Shown: piece by piece, positions 53,396 to 62,654 of the stretch
How the letters are laid out: the number at the start of each line of letters is the position of its first letter
Numbering within the stretch: position 1 is the first letter of the stretch
DNA from: Aquisphaera insulae
Lineage (GTDB): Bacteria > Planctomycetota > Planctomycetia > Isosphaerales > Isosphaeraceae
NCBI RefSeq assembly: GCF_011064615.1
Contig: NZ_JAALJH010000033.1
Span: 27,231 to 91,230 of the forward strand
Reading direction: 5' to 3'
Length of the DNA: 64,000 nucleotides
The notes under the pieces: model-generated
What the model saw: the letters and a program-made list of their open reading frames with translations, nothing else
The model's database searches: none
Told to the model about the DNA's origin: nothing
Made by a program: the position numbers and the translations under genes

Positions 53396-55240
53396 ATGAG
53401 CAGGGTGACGGCGGCCATCGATCGCGACGTTCGCAGCCTCTTCGAGGCCGGGACGTCCACCGGGCTGGGCGACGGCGAGCTCGTCGAGCGCTCCCTCGGC
53501 CCGGCCGACGCCGGCGCGGAGGCTGCGTTCGAGGCGATCGTCCGCCGCCACGGGCCGATGGTCTGGCGGGTCTGCCGCAACGTGCTGGGCTCGACCTCCG
53601 ACGCCGAAGATGCCTTCCAGGCCACGTTCCTGGTGCTGGCCGCGCGGCGGGGCTCGCTCCGCAAGCGGGGCTCGCTGGCGAGCTGGCTCTTCGGCATCGC
53701 CGCGCGGGTCTCGGCCCGAGCCCGCGTCGAGGCCGCCCGGCGAAGACGGCACGAATCGGCCGCGGTTCGGCTGGCCCCGTCGACGGTCGAACCTCGGGCG
53801 GAGGACGAATACGCCCTCGCCGCGCCGATGGTCCAGCAAGAGGTCGGCCGGCTGCCGGAGAAATACCGGGCCGTCGTGCTCCTCTGCTACTGGGAGGGCC
53901 TGACGCACGAGGAGGCCGCCGCCCGGCTCGGCTGCCCGCTCGGCACGGTCCGGAGCCGCGCGGCCCGCGCCCGCGACCTGCTCCGCAAGCGGTTGCTGCG
54001 AAGGGACGTCGCGCTGACATCGGCGGCTGTCGGGGCCCTGTCGGCCTCGGCCGATGCGGGCGCCCTGGCGATCCCCCCCCTGCCCCTCCCTCCTCCAGAC
54101 CTGGTTCGCTCCGTCGTCGCCGCCGCGATCGAGATCGCCGCCGATACACCCGCCGCCGGGATCGTCCCGGCGGGCGCGGTGGCCCTGTCCCGCAGGATGC
54201 TCTGGAGCCTGACCATGACCAAGTTGACCAGGATCTGCGCCGTGCCCCTCGCCGGGGCATCCCTGCTCGCCACGGCCCACGTGTGGGCCCAACGACAGGG
54301 CCCCGACAAACCGGCCGCCGGGGCCACTCCGACCCGCGTCGTGGCCCCGGCGAGCGTGGGGCATGCTTCACCACCGATGCAATCCCTATCCGAGTATGTC
54401 ATCGAGCCCTCGGACATCATCCTCGTGGAAGTGCTCGAAGCGTACCCCGGCCGGCCGATCAGCGGCGAGCGGCTCGTCCGTCCGGATGGCAAGATCTCCC
54501 TGGGCTTCTACGGCGAGGTCTACGTCGCCGGCCTGACCCCGACCGAGGCGAAGACGAAGATCGTCCTTCACCTCAGGAAGTCCCTCAGCGATGGGACTCT
54601 CGGCCTGCTGGAATCGGGTGCCAGTGATAAGGTCACGGAGGAAGAGCCTCGGAATCTCGATCCGGCGACGCCACAAGCACGCCTCTCCGAGCTCGCCACG
54701 AAGTCCGATCGCGTGTTCGTCGACGTGACGGCCTACAACAGCAAGGTCTACTACGTCGAGGGCGAGGTCGCGAGCCCCGGGCGGCTGCCGGTCACCGGCA
54801 ACGAGAGCGTGCTCGACGCGATCCATCACGTCGGCGGCCTCCTCTCCTGGGCCGATCGGTCCGCAATCAAGCTCGTGCGGGAAGTTCCCGGCGGCAAGGT
54901 CCAGGTCCTTCCCATCGACTATGAGCAGATCGCGATGGGGACCGACTCCTCGACCAACTATCAGCTCATGCCGCGGGATCGGCTCGTCGTTCCGGCCAAC
55001 CCCAAGGCCCAGCGGCCCTTGCCCGGCTCTGCCCTCGACCCGACCGTTCAGGCGGGCGCCCGTCGAGGCGCGGTGGCCGAGCCCGCGAGGAGTCCTTCAC
55101 CTCACTACGATCGATCCACGAGCCACAAGTCTCCCGAGGCCGGCGCGGACGAGAACGACCTGAAGCGCCGCATGACCGACATCGAACGCAAGCTCGACGT
55201 CATCCTCGAGAAACTCGACAAATCCGACAAGCCAAGGTAA
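53396..55240 (+). CDS. ECF sigma factor fused to Wza-like polysaccharide-export/SLBB domain
   Basis: A 614-residue two-part protein. Sigma region 2 lies at about 44-110 (AFEAIVRRHGPMVWRVCRNVLGS; EDAFQATFLVLAAR; LASWLFGIAARV). Region 4 spans about 145-200 (LPEKYRAVVLLCYWEGLTHEEAAARLGC; GTVRSRAARARDLLRK). A hydrophobic segment lies at about 277-297 (ICAVPLAGASLLATAHVWA), followed by a Pro/Ala linker. Residues 333-395 match the polysaccharide biosynthesis/export domain (YVIEPSDIILVEVLEA) and 438-533 an SLBB domain (YVEGEVASPGRLPVTGNESVLDAI). The C-terminus ends in a coiled coil (LKRRMTDIERKLDVILEKL). ATG 53396 follows GGAGGGAAGG. Presumably a membrane-tethered sigma factor whose outer domain senses the envelope or exopolysaccharide. 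Confidence 0.88.
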   Translation: MSRVTAAIDRDVRSLFEAGTSTGLGDGELVERSLGPADAGAEAAFEAIVRRHGPMVWRVCRNVLGSTSDAEDAFQATFLVLAARRGSLRKRGSLASWLFGIAARVSARARVEAARRRRHESAAVRLAPSTVEPRAEDEYALAAPMVQQEVGRLPEKYRAVVLLCYWEGLTHEEAAARLGCPLGTVRSRAARARDLLRKRLLRRDVALTSAAVGALSASADAGALAIPPLPLPPPDLVRSVVAAAIEIAADTPAAGIVPAGAVALSRRMLWSLTMTKLTRICAVPLAGASLLATAHVWAQRQGPDKPAAGATPTRVVAPASVGHASPPMQSLSEYVIEPSDIILVEVLEAYPGRPISGERLVRPDGKISLGFYGEVYVAGLTPTEAKTKIVLHLRKSLSDGTLGLLESGASDKVTEEEPRNLDPATPQARLSELATKSDRVFVDVTAYNSKVYYVEGEVASPGRLPVTGNESVLDAIHHVGGLLSWADRSAIKLVREVPGGKVQVLPIDYEQIAMGTDSSTNYQLMPRDRLVVPANPKAQRPLPGSALDPTVQAGARRGAVAEPARSPSPHYDRSTSHKSPEAGADENDLKRRMTDIERKLDVILEKLDKSDKPR

Positions 55241-55251
55241 CACGTCATCTC

Positions 55252-55411
55252 TTGTAGGGTGTGTCAAGCGAAGCGCAGACGCACCGTGACCGGCTGGGCC
55301 ATACAGACAGGGCCGGAATCGGTGAACGCAACCGCCCTTTCCTTGACAGGGGGGATTTCTCCATCAACGGCGATCGCGGTGCGTCCGCGCTCCGCTTGAC
55401 GCACCCTACAA
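55252..55411. repeat. Inverted repeat of extragenic type between convergent genes
   Basis: Arms 55252-55292 and 55371-55411 (41 bp each) are inverted copies that match at 36 of 41 positions and contain GTAGGGTG and GACGCACC blocks. About 80 bp of loop separates them. I see no target duplication. It sits between the stops of the sigma/SLBB and enolase-like genes and could also act as a two-way terminator. Confidence 0.8.
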
Positions 55412-55423
55412 AGGACGATCACA

Positions 55424-56755
55424 TCACCGGATCTTTGTGAATCTCGCTCCCTCGCCCAGGGCCTCCTCGATCCGGATCATGCGGTTGTACTTGGCCAGGC
55501 GTTCGGACCGGGCGACGGAGCCGATCTTGATCTGGCCGGCGGCGGTGGCCACGGCCAGGTCGGCGATCGTGGCGTCCTCGGTCTCGCCGGATCGGGCCGA
55601 GACGACCGGGCGATAGCCGTTCCGGCGGGCCAGGACCAGGGCGTCCAGGGTCTCGCTCAGCGTCCCGACCTGGTTCACCTTGATCAGGATCGCGTTGGCC
55701 GCCTTCGCCTCGATGCCCTTCGCCAATCGGGCGGACTGGGTCGCGAAGAGGTCGTCGCCGATGAGCTGGACCTTGCCGCCGAGCGCCACCGTCAACCGCT
55801 CCCAGCCGGCCCAGTCGTCCTCCGCCAGGCCGTCCTCGATCGAGATCACCGGGTAGCGATCAACCCAATCGGAGAGCATGGCGATCATCGCGTCGCTGTC
55901 GATCGTCGAGCCCTTCGTGTTGGCGAAGGAGTAGGAGCTCGACGCCGGGTCGAAGAAGTGGGTCGAGGCGATGTCCAGGGCGATCGCGGCATCCCGGCCC
56001 GGCTCGAAGCCGCAGGCGAGCATGGCATCGACGACGATCTCGAGCGCCTGCTCGTTGTTCCGGAGCTTCGGCCCGTAGCCCCCCTCGTCGCCCACGAGCG
56101 CGGACTCGAGGCCGCGCTCGGCGAGCACGGCGCCGACGGCCCGGTACATGGCGACGATCATCTCCAGGGCGTGGCTGTAGCTCTCGGCGCCGACCGGCAT
56201 CACCAGCACGTCCTGGATGTCCAGGTTGCCGCCGGCGTGCAGGCCGCCGGAGATCATGTTGACCATCGGCAGGGGCATCGTCGGCCCGGCATCGATCCCG
56301 GCGGCTGCCGCGCCGGCGGCGTCAAGGCGGCCCTTCCAGAGGCGGTTGAGGTGGACGTACAGCTCCTCGCCTCGCGCCGCGGCGGCCGCATGCGCGACGG
56401 CCAGCGAGACGCCTAGCATGGCGTTCGCCCCGAGCCGGCTCTTGTTGGGCGTGCCGTCCAGCTCCAGGAGTTTGGCGTCGATGGCGGCCTGGTCGTCCAG
56501 GCTCATCCCCCGCACGGCCGGGGCGATCGTCGCGGCGACGTGGCCGACCGCCTTGAGGACGCCGAGGCCGCCGTAGTGCTTCGGGTCGCCGTCGCGGAGC
56601 TCGAGCGCCTCGTGCCGGCCGGTGCTCGCCCCCGAGGGGACGATCGCCCGGCCGATCTCGCCGGTCGAGGCGATCGCGTCCACCTCGACGGTCGGCCGGC
56701 CGCGAGAGTCCAGCACCTGACGCGCCCTGAGCCCCTGAACCGTCGCTGTCGCCAT
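55424..56755 (-). CDS. Enolase-family protein with altered active site
   Basis: A 443-residue enolase-fold protein. Much is conserved: the SGAST lid (41-45), H172 in GGLHAGG, E224 in VGDEGGYG, D261, E307 in SIEDGL, D334 in GDDLFATQ, K359 in ILIKVNQ and the SGETEDATIADLAVA signature. Two landmark residues differ: the catalytic Glu of the QEFM motif (Glu168 in yeast) is D182 (DIQDVLV), and the His of SHRSGE is Ala (VSARSGE, about 387). It is encoded with an APH-like kinase and an isomerase-like protein rather than glycolytic genes. A dehydratase for another phosphorylated acid is a reasonable guess; the canonical enolase should be elsewhere. Confidence 0.85.
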   Translation of the reverse strand: MATATVQGLRARQVLDSRGRPTVEVDAIASTGEIGRAIVPSGASTGRHEALELRDGDPKHYGGLGVLKAVGHVAATIAPAVRGMSLDDQAAIDAKLLELDGTPNKSRLGANAMLGVSLAVAHAAAAARGEELYVHLNRLWKGRLDAAGAAAAGIDAGPTMPLPMVNMISGGLHAGGNLDIQDVLVMPVGAESYSHALEMIVAMYRAVGAVLAERGLESALVGDEGGYGPKLRNNEQALEIVVDAMLACGFEPGRDAAIALDIASTHFFDPASSSYSFANTKGSTIDSDAMIAMLSDWVDRYPVISIEDGLAEDDWAGWERLTVALGGKVQLIGDDLFATQSARLAKGIEAKAANAILIKVNQVGTLSETLDALVLARRNGYRPVVSARSGETEDATIADLAVATAAGQIKIGSVARSERLAKYNRMIRIEEALGEGARFTKIR

Positions 56756-56759
56756 CCCG

Positions 56760-57848
56760 TCAGCCTCCAGCCCTGGCGGCGCCTCGACGCGCCTCGAGCT
56801 TCAACTTGAGCAGGCGCGGGACGCCCCCGAACCCGTGACGCTCCATGCCCAGGGCCTCGATCGCGAACTCGCGGACGAGTGCCCGGGCCTCCTCGTCAAG
56901 GTACTCGACCGGACTCTTGCCGTCGATCCGGGCGAGCAGGCAGGCCGCCAGGTGGGCCTGCCCTCGCGTCCACCGGCGGTTCTTCTCGGAGGCCAGGTGG
57001 GGCGGCCAGCCGTCTCGCTCCAGCCGCCCGAAGTACGCAAACCAGAACCCGTCCGCCATCCGGAAGAACGGCTCGCCGGCGCCGGGCTCGGCGAGGTCGG
57101 CGCGGACGGCCTTGAGGAGCAGGTGGCTCATGAAGAAGCCGAGGTCGAACGCGGCGTCGCCGGCGTGGGCGCACTCGAAATCGAGCAGGACCAGGCCGCG
57201 GGAATGGACGAGGATGTTCTTGGGGCTGTAGTCCCCCAGGACGAGCGTCCGCTCCCCCTCGGGGAGCTGCTCCATCGCGGCGATCAGGGCGTCGACCCGG
57301 GGCGCGACCGACGGATGCTCCCGGGCGATCGTCCGGTAGTAAGGGTCGACGCGAAGCTCGTCGAAGAGCGAGGTGTCGGCCAGCGACTCCCGCAGGGCCG
57401 GCCGGGCCGGGGCCAGGAGATGGATCTGGGCCAGGATCGTGCCGAGCGCGTCGGCGATCGCCTCGTCGACCCGCCCGGCCATCAGGTGCGACTTCCAGGT
57501 GGCCGAATCGTCCGGGGCGCACGACATCGCGAAGAGGTACTCGTCGCGGTCCTCGAAGAGGAGGGCCGGCACCATGCCGTCGGGGAGGACGGTGGCGAGC
57601 AGGCCGAGCGCCGCGTGCTCCGCCCAGATGCGGTCGAGCCGGGCGCGCCACTCCATGGCGACGCGGAGCCGCTCGCGGCACTGCTTGACGACGATCGGTG
57701 GATGGCCCGCGGCGGGGTCGAAGTCGACGCGGAGGACCACGTTGGAGACGCCGCCGGCCAGCTCGCGGACGCGGATGTCCACGCCTTCGGGGACGCGCCC
57801 GGCCTCGCGGAGGTAGTCGGCCGCGTTGTCCTCGGTCAGTTCCCGCAT
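56760..57848 (-). CDS. APH-fold kinase (phosphotransferase family)
   Basis: A 362-residue kinase of the aminoglycoside-phosphotransferase/choline-kinase fold. The catalytic loop reads VLGDYSPKNILVH (usually HGDxxxxN; the His is Leu while the Asp and Asn are kept). The metal-binding DFG-like motif is LLDFECAHAGDAAFDLGFF. The N-lobe has an RVRELAGGVSNVVLRV glycine-type stretch and a lysine in IVVKQCRERL. The C-terminus is helical. It overlaps in spacing with the enolase-like gene (4 bp gap) and follows the isomerase-like gene by 33 bp, making one operon. It probably phosphorylates a small sugar or sugar acid that the enolase-like enzyme then uses. Confidence 0.88.
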   Translation of the reverse strand: MRELTEDNAADYLREAGRVPEGVDIRVRELAGGVSNVVLRVDFDPAAGHPPIVVKQCRERLRVAMEWRARLDRIWAEHAALGLLATVLPDGMVPALLFEDRDEYLFAMSCAPDDSATWKSHLMAGRVDEAIADALGTILAQIHLLAPARPALRESLADTSLFDELRVDPYYRTIAREHPSVAPRVDALIAAMEQLPEGERTLVLGDYSPKNILVHSRGLVLLDFECAHAGDAAFDLGFFMSHLLLKAVRADLAEPGAGEPFFRMADGFWFAYFGRLERDGWPPHLASEKNRRWTRGQAHLAACLLARIDGKSPVEYLDEEARALVREFAIEALGMERHGFGGVPRLLKLKLEARRGAARAGG

Positions 57849-57881
57849 GGTCGCAATGGGATCAAAAGATGGTCAATCGAA

Positions 57882-58652
57882 TCAGAGCAGGGTTTCGAGC
57901 AGGAGCTTGAGCTTGCGGACCTCGACCTCGCGGTCGAAGGTGTTCTCCGGGCGGTCGACGATGGCGACGGTGAGGCCGCGGTTGTAGCCGAACCGCTGGA
58001 GCTGGCTGACGACCCGGGCGTACTCGATCTGCCCCTGCCCGACGCGGACCTGGAACTCGCCGGGGTTCTTGCCGGTGTCGCGGAGGTGGACGTTCTGGGC
58101 ATACGCGTAGAGCGCGTCCAGGTCCGCCTCCTTGTGGCCGCCCTGGAGGCCGTGGCTGGGGTCGAGCGTGAGGCCCAGGCCCGGCAGCGCCTTGCAGAGC
58201 TGGGCCGCGACGGCGGGGTCGCCGGCGAGGGTCTCCGAGTGGGTCAGGAGGGCGAGCACCAGGCCGTTGCGGAGGGCGAACGCGGTCAGGCCGGAGAGGC
58301 GGCGGATCTCCGCCTCCACGGGCGTGCCCGCGGCCGCGGCGTGGATGGTGATCACGGCCACGCCCAGCGACTTGGCGAACCGGCAGATGGACTCGAACCG
58401 CTTGCGAATGGCGGGGTCGGCCCAGTCCACGGGCCCGAAGTCCACGTAGAGGGCCGAGGGGATCAGGCTGGGCGCGCTTCGGAGTCGCTGGAGCGCGGCC
58501 TCGGGGTCGTCGCCGACCTCGGAGGGGCGCAGGTGCTGGCCGTCCTCGATGAGGGCCAGCTCGAACTTGTCGAACTCGAATTCCGCGATCAGGCGCAGGG
58601 CCTTCTCCAGCGGCTCCCTCGCGAAGCAGAGTGTGCTGCAGGCGACGAACAC
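57882..58652 (-). CDS. Sugar phosphate isomerase/epimerase-like TIM-barrel protein
   Basis: A 256-residue AP-endonuclease-2/xylose-isomerase-type barrel without a signal peptide, so cytoplasmic. The opening is FVACSTLCFAREPLEKAL. Likely metal ligands lie in LALLTHSETLAG (Glu), LGLTLDPSHGLQGG (Asp/His), NVHLRDTGKNPGEF (His/Asp) and the late GLTVAIVDRPE. It is the first gene of a three-gene minus-strand operon with the kinase and enolase-like gene. The likely product is an isomerised sugar or keto-acid supplied to the kinase. Substrate cannot be read from sequence. Confidence 0.86.
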   Translation of the reverse strand: MFVACSTLCFAREPLEKALRLIAEFEFDKFELALIEDGQHLRPSEVGDDPEAALQRLRSAPSLIPSALYVDFGPVDWADPAIRKRFESICRFAKSLGVAVITIHAAAAGTPVEAEIRRLSGLTAFALRNGLVLALLTHSETLAGDPAVAAQLCKALPGLGLTLDPSHGLQGGHKEADLDALYAYAQNVHLRDTGKNPGEFQVRVGQGQIEYARVVSQLQRFGYNRGLTVAIVDRPENTFDREVEVRKLKLLLETLL

Positions 58653-58733
58653 CGACCCCTCCTGTCCAGTCCAGTCCTCGCTCGGCCGGGCGGCCCGCGG
58701 CGGAGAATCCGGTCCCCTCGCCGCCTCGGAATC

Positions 58734-61700
58734 TTACCGCAGGGTCTTCTCCGGCGAAAGGGCAGAAGCGGCGGCCGGCCCCTGGCCCGGGTGCCGATCG
58801 CGGGCCGCCTCGGAGATCTCGCCGGGGCGTCCCGAGCGGCCGGCGGCGAGGACGCCGGGATGGCGTGCCCAGTGCGAGCGGGAGAGCCGGGCGAACTCGG
58901 CGTAATGCTGGGCGCGGTAGGCCTGGAGGGCGGCGATGAGCGTGCGCTGGGCGTTCAGCCGGACCGCCCGCGACGGGGCCTCGCCGACGAGCCGGAGGTC
59001 GTCGATCCAGAGGGTCCCCGGGCCGAGCATCTCGAACCGGAGGTGGGCCGTGTCGAGTCCCCCCGCCGGCAGGTCCGCGGCCCGGACCGCCTTCGGTTCC
59101 CAGTCGGCGCCGACGCGGAACTCGGTGCGCCTCAGGTACGGCTGGCCGCCGACCTCGCCCTGGATCCAGAGCCGCACGGCGCAGTCGGCCGGCTCGGCCC
59201 GGAGGAAGGCGTGGATCGTCATGCTCGGCGAGCCGCCGGGGATGAAGTCGCCGCTGGTCGCGGAGGCGGAGGCCGCCGGCGCGGTGAGCTTCAGGCAGCC
59301 CTGGCCGGAGTGGGGCCTGTCGGCGTCGATCGCGATCGCGGCCCCCGCGGCCCCGTCCGCCTTCCAGCCGCCGGGGACGGCCCCGTCCGCGGGCGGCGGC
59401 GGAGTGTCGGCCCCCTCGGCGTTCCCGGCCCGCCGCAGGGGCTCCGCCCCGGCGGGCTCGAAGCCCGGGTTGGGCGGCTCGCCGATCGCCCCGCCCGGCC
59501 CGCGATTGAGCCGGGAGAGCTGGGCGGAGAGCTCGCGATACTGGGCCTCCAGGCTGGTGAGGACCGCCTCGGACGGATACGGGGTGATCTCGGTCATCCG
59601 CACGCCGGGCGCCCCCACGCGGACGGCGGAGACGCCGAAGGGGAGGAGGTCCAGCACGAGCTGCCGCCCCCCCGCCGCGGGCTGGGGGATCAGCTTGAGG
59701 TTCCGGCCGAGATCCTCCACCCCGGCGGCGGCCGGGGCGTCGATCAGGCCGGCCAGGCGGATGGGATAGGGCGTGTCGTTGGCGATCTGGAGGAACGTCT
59801 GTCCGCCGTGGTCGACGGTCCGGACCGAGACGCCGAGGTCCTTCGGATCGCCGCCGAAGGAGGCCGGGCGCGTGGGCCCCGCGGGGACGCCGCGGAGCAC
59901 GGCGGCGAACCGCCGCAGCCGATCCTCGTGCCCGGCGATGGCCGGCGCCGCGAGCACGACCCAGCGGGCGTCGAGCGCCGCCACGGCGTGCCCGAGCGGC
60001 TCGTCGGCGGCCCCGTCCTCGCCCAGCGGCAGGGTGGCGAGTTCGACGGCCCCAATTACGGCCGGCGGCCCCGAGCCCGGCGGGGCGTCTTCGATGGCAT
60101 CCACCTCGCCGGCCTGGCCGGCGGCCTCCCGGTCGATCCGGAGCAGGAGCCCGCGGTTGGGATAGGCCGCCAGGCGGGCGTCCAGGTCCGGGCTCACCGC
60201 CAAGTCATGCGCCAGCGGATCGGTCGAGATCTCCGCGCCGCGGAGGACGATCGGCGCCGCGTCGCCGCCCGGCCACGATTGCAGGTCCAGCCCCACGCTC
60301 CGCCAGGCCTGGCTCGGGGCCAGCCCCGCGAGGTCCGCCCGCCGCGCCTCCGCGCCGGCCGCGCCGCCGTGGAGGGAAGGGGTCGCCAGCGCCAGGGACG
60401 CGTCCGGGGCCACGCCCCGGGCCGCCTCCGCGAGCTCCGCGTAGAGGGCGGCGATGGCACGGGACCTCCAGGTCAGCCAGGGCATCCGGCCCACGCCGAG
60501 GAGGTACTTCGACCGCGCGGCGAAGCGGTTGGGATCCACGGCATCGGTCCCCGGTATGCTGGCGGCGGTCTCCGGGCCGAAGGTCTCGCGGACGAACCGC
60601 GAGAACGTGTCGTCGTCGATCCCGGTGTCGGGGGAGCCCAGCAACGTCGGCCCGGTGCCGAGCCGGAGCAGGATCCCGGCGACCTTGCCCCCGTCGTCGC
60701 GGGCCGCCAGGGCCGCCTCCACGCGCCGCTTCATCGCCTTGCGGACGTCCGGATGCAGCGGGTGATAGCACGGGCCGTCCGCCAGCCCCTGCCGATCCAC
60801 CCGCACCAGCCCCAGCCGCAGCGCCTCCGGCGAGTCCGGCGGGGCCAGGTCGGGGAGCGCGTCGCGGCCGTCCAGCGAGAGTTCCAGCCAGGCGGAGCAG
60901 CCGTGCCTCGCCAGCAGGCGGAGCACCATGCCGGCCCGGTCGGGGCCGGTGGCGTCCTCGTCCGCCTGCCCGTGCAGGCCGCGGCGCACGGCCCGGTCGG
61001 CCGCCGGCTCCGGCAGGACGGCCAGCGAGGCCCCGCAGTAGCCCAGGTAGGAAGCCAGGTTCCGGGCCGCCTCGAGGTTATCCGCGAGCCCGGCCTCTCC
61101 CTGGCCGCCGAAGCGATCGAGCGCGTGCTCGCCGGTCAGGTAGAGCCCCAGCGAGCGGCCGGCCGCCGGGTTGGGGGGCCGGATCGACGGCCCTGGCGGC
61201 ACGCCCGGCAGCTCCGTGAGCTTGATCGTCCCGAGGCGGACCGAGGCCCCCTCGTTGCGGTTCAGGAAGACGAGCAGGGGATCGGGGCAGTCCGGCCAGA
61301 CGAGCCAGGAGAACGTCACGGCCGGGCCGTCCTTGAGGATCGGCGGCCCCGAGGCGCAGGCATCCAGCAGGACCCGGGGGCGGCGGCCCGCCCCGCCCGC
61401 GTCGACGACCGCCACGCCGAGCGCGGCGGGATCGCCGCCGGCCACGGTGACCGTCACGCGATGCGGCCGGTCCGGGTGCGGGGCCCGCAGCGAGACGGCC
61501 GCCCAGGCCAGGCCGGATGCGTCCGCCGGGGGTAGGCTGGCGGCCTCGCTCCGGCTGATCCACGACCTCAGCCGTTCGCGGTCCGTCTCCTTGCGAGCCG
61601 CCTCCGCCAGGACCTCCGCCGGCAGCGCCCAGACGCTCCGGCCCGGCCGCGAGGCCGGCGACCGGCCGGAGGCGGAGAACCGCGTGTTGCGGATCCTCGC

Positions 61701-62654
61701 GGGATCCACCGAATCCACCTCGGCCTCGCGCGCCGCGGCACCGGCCGATTCGGCCGGAGGTTCGGTCGGGGCGACGACCGCGAGCACCGCCCGCCTGGTC
61801 GCCGAGCTCGCCACCGGCGTCGGCGTCGACTTGCGGCGGCGGATCAGGCGGCTCAGGCGCGAGCCCTCGCGCGTGCCGGCGGGCTCCCAGGCCGATCGGA
61901 ACTCGACCACGTAGGAGCCCTCGTGCTTCGGCGCGGGGATCGTCCAGAGGACGGACGGCGGATCCATGCGGTTGGCGGGGACCGTTTCCCGGCGCTCGTC
62001 CTGCCAGAGGACCTCGGTGACGCCGATCGGCCGCAGGACCGCGGTGGTCCGCACGATCACGTCGGCCGCGTCCGGCCAGACGATGTTGTAGCGGAGCGAG
62101 ACGGGCACGGCCGCCGCGGGGGCGACCACGCCCGATTCCGCCCCCTGCCCCAGGTCGATCATCAGGGAATCCCACGCCAGCCGCTCCACCGTCACCGCGA
62201 CGGCCGCCTGGGCGGGCCCCTGCTGGGGCTTCTCCAGGATCGTCGCGACCGGGATCCGGACTGCGCTCCCCCCCTTGCGGACGATCAGGTCGGCCGCCGG
62301 GGTCACCTCCAGCCGCGCCCGCACCCGGCCGCTCGGCTCCGCGCCGAGCAACCAGCCGCCGTCGGCCCCGCGATGCGGCCGGGCGACGGTCCCCCCGGAC
62401 TCCTCGGGCGGCCAGGCCACGACGTCCTCAACCTGCCCGTCGGACGCGGACAGGACGACCGCCTCGGAGGCGTCCGCGGCAACGGCGGCCGCCGTCGGCG
62501 ACCAGCGGACCTCGATGGCGATCCCGACGCGGTCCTCGGCACCTGCCGTGGCCGTGGGCCGCTTGCCGTCGCCGGGCGCGGCACGGGCGAGGCCGAACGT
62601 GCCCATCAGGCACGCGGCCAGCACCGTCAGGACTTCGCGCCATCCCTTGCGCAT
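58734..62654 (-). CDS. Large exported multidomain protein, partly TIM-barrel-like
   Basis: A 1306-residue exported protein with signal peptide EVLTVLAACLMGTFGLARA (ATG 62654; earlier in-frame starts do not improve it). The first 360 residues are beta-rich, with immunoglobulin-like stretches (VPVSLRYNIVWPDAADVIV). The middle (about 490-840) looks like a glycoside-hydrolase-type barrel (HALDRFGGQ; HGCSAWLELSLDGRDAL; GILLRLGTGPTLLG; ALATPSLHG). A C-terminal beta-sandwich domain resembling a carbohydrate-binding module (GQGCLKLTAPA; LRFEMLGPGTLWIDDLRLVG) follows, ending in a helical tail. Catalytic acids are not certain. No operon partners. Likely acts on, or binds, polysaccharide outside the cell. 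Confidence 0.78.
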   Translation of the reverse strand: MRKGWREVLTVLAACLMGTFGLARAAPGDGKRPTATAGAEDRVGIAIEVRWSPTAAAVAADASEAVVLSASDGQVEDVVAWPPEESGGTVARPHRGADGGWLLGAEPSGRVRARLEVTPAADLIVRKGGSAVRIPVATILEKPQQGPAQAAVAVTVERLAWDSLMIDLGQGAESGVVAPAAAVPVSLRYNIVWPDAADVIVRTTAVLRPIGVTEVLWQDERRETVPANRMDPPSVLWTIPAPKHEGSYVVEFRSAWEPAGTREGSRLSRLIRRRKSTPTPVASSATRRAVLAVVAPTEPPAESAGAAAREAEVDSVDPARIRNTRFSASGRSPASRPGRSVWALPAEVLAEAARKETDRERLRSWISRSEAASLPPADASGLAWAAVSLRAPHPDRPHRVTVTVAGGDPAALGVAVVDAGGAGRRPRVLLDACASGPPILKDGPAVTFSWLVWPDCPDPLLVFLNRNEGASVRLGTIKLTELPGVPPGPSIRPPNPAAGRSLGLYLTGEHALDRFGGQGEAGLADNLEAARNLASYLGYCGASLAVLPEPAADRAVRRGLHGQADEDATGPDRAGMVLRLLARHGCSAWLELSLDGRDALPDLAPPDSPEALRLGLVRVDRQGLADGPCYHPLHPDVRKAMKRRVEAALAARDDGGKVAGILLRLGTGPTLLGSPDTGIDDDTFSRFVRETFGPETAASIPGTDAVDPNRFAARSKYLLGVGRMPWLTWRSRAIAALYAELAEAARGVAPDASLALATPSLHGGAAGAEARRADLAGLAPSQAWRSVGLDLQSWPGGDAAPIVLRGAEISTDPLAHDLAVSPDLDARLAAYPNRGLLLRIDREAAGQAGEVDAIEDAPPGSGPPAVIGAVELATLPLGEDGAADEPLGHAVAALDARWVVLAAPAIAGHEDRLRRFAAVLRGVPAGPTRPASFGGDPKDLGVSVRTVDHGGQTFLQIANDTPYPIRLAGLIDAPAAAGVEDLGRNLKLIPQPAAGGRQLVLDLLPFGVSAVRVGAPGVRMTEITPYPSEAVLTSLEAQYRELSAQLSRLNRGPGGAIGEPPNPGFEPAGAEPLRRAGNAEGADTPPPPADGAVPGGWKADGAAGAAIAIDADRPHSGQGCLKLTAPAASASATSGDFIPGGSPSMTIHAFLRAEPADCAVRLWIQGEVGGQPYLRRTEFRVGADWEPKAVRAADLPAGGLDTAHLRFEMLGPGTLWIDDLRLVGEAPSRAVRLNAQRTLIAALQAYRAQHYAEFARLSRSHWARHPGVLAAGRSGRPGEISEAARDRHPGQGPAAASALSPEKTLR

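Noticed and set aside
56835..61535. Plus-strand open frame of about 1560 codons
   Set aside because: It is antisense to four well-supported minus-strand genes and its translation is Gly/Arg/Ala-rich without domains.
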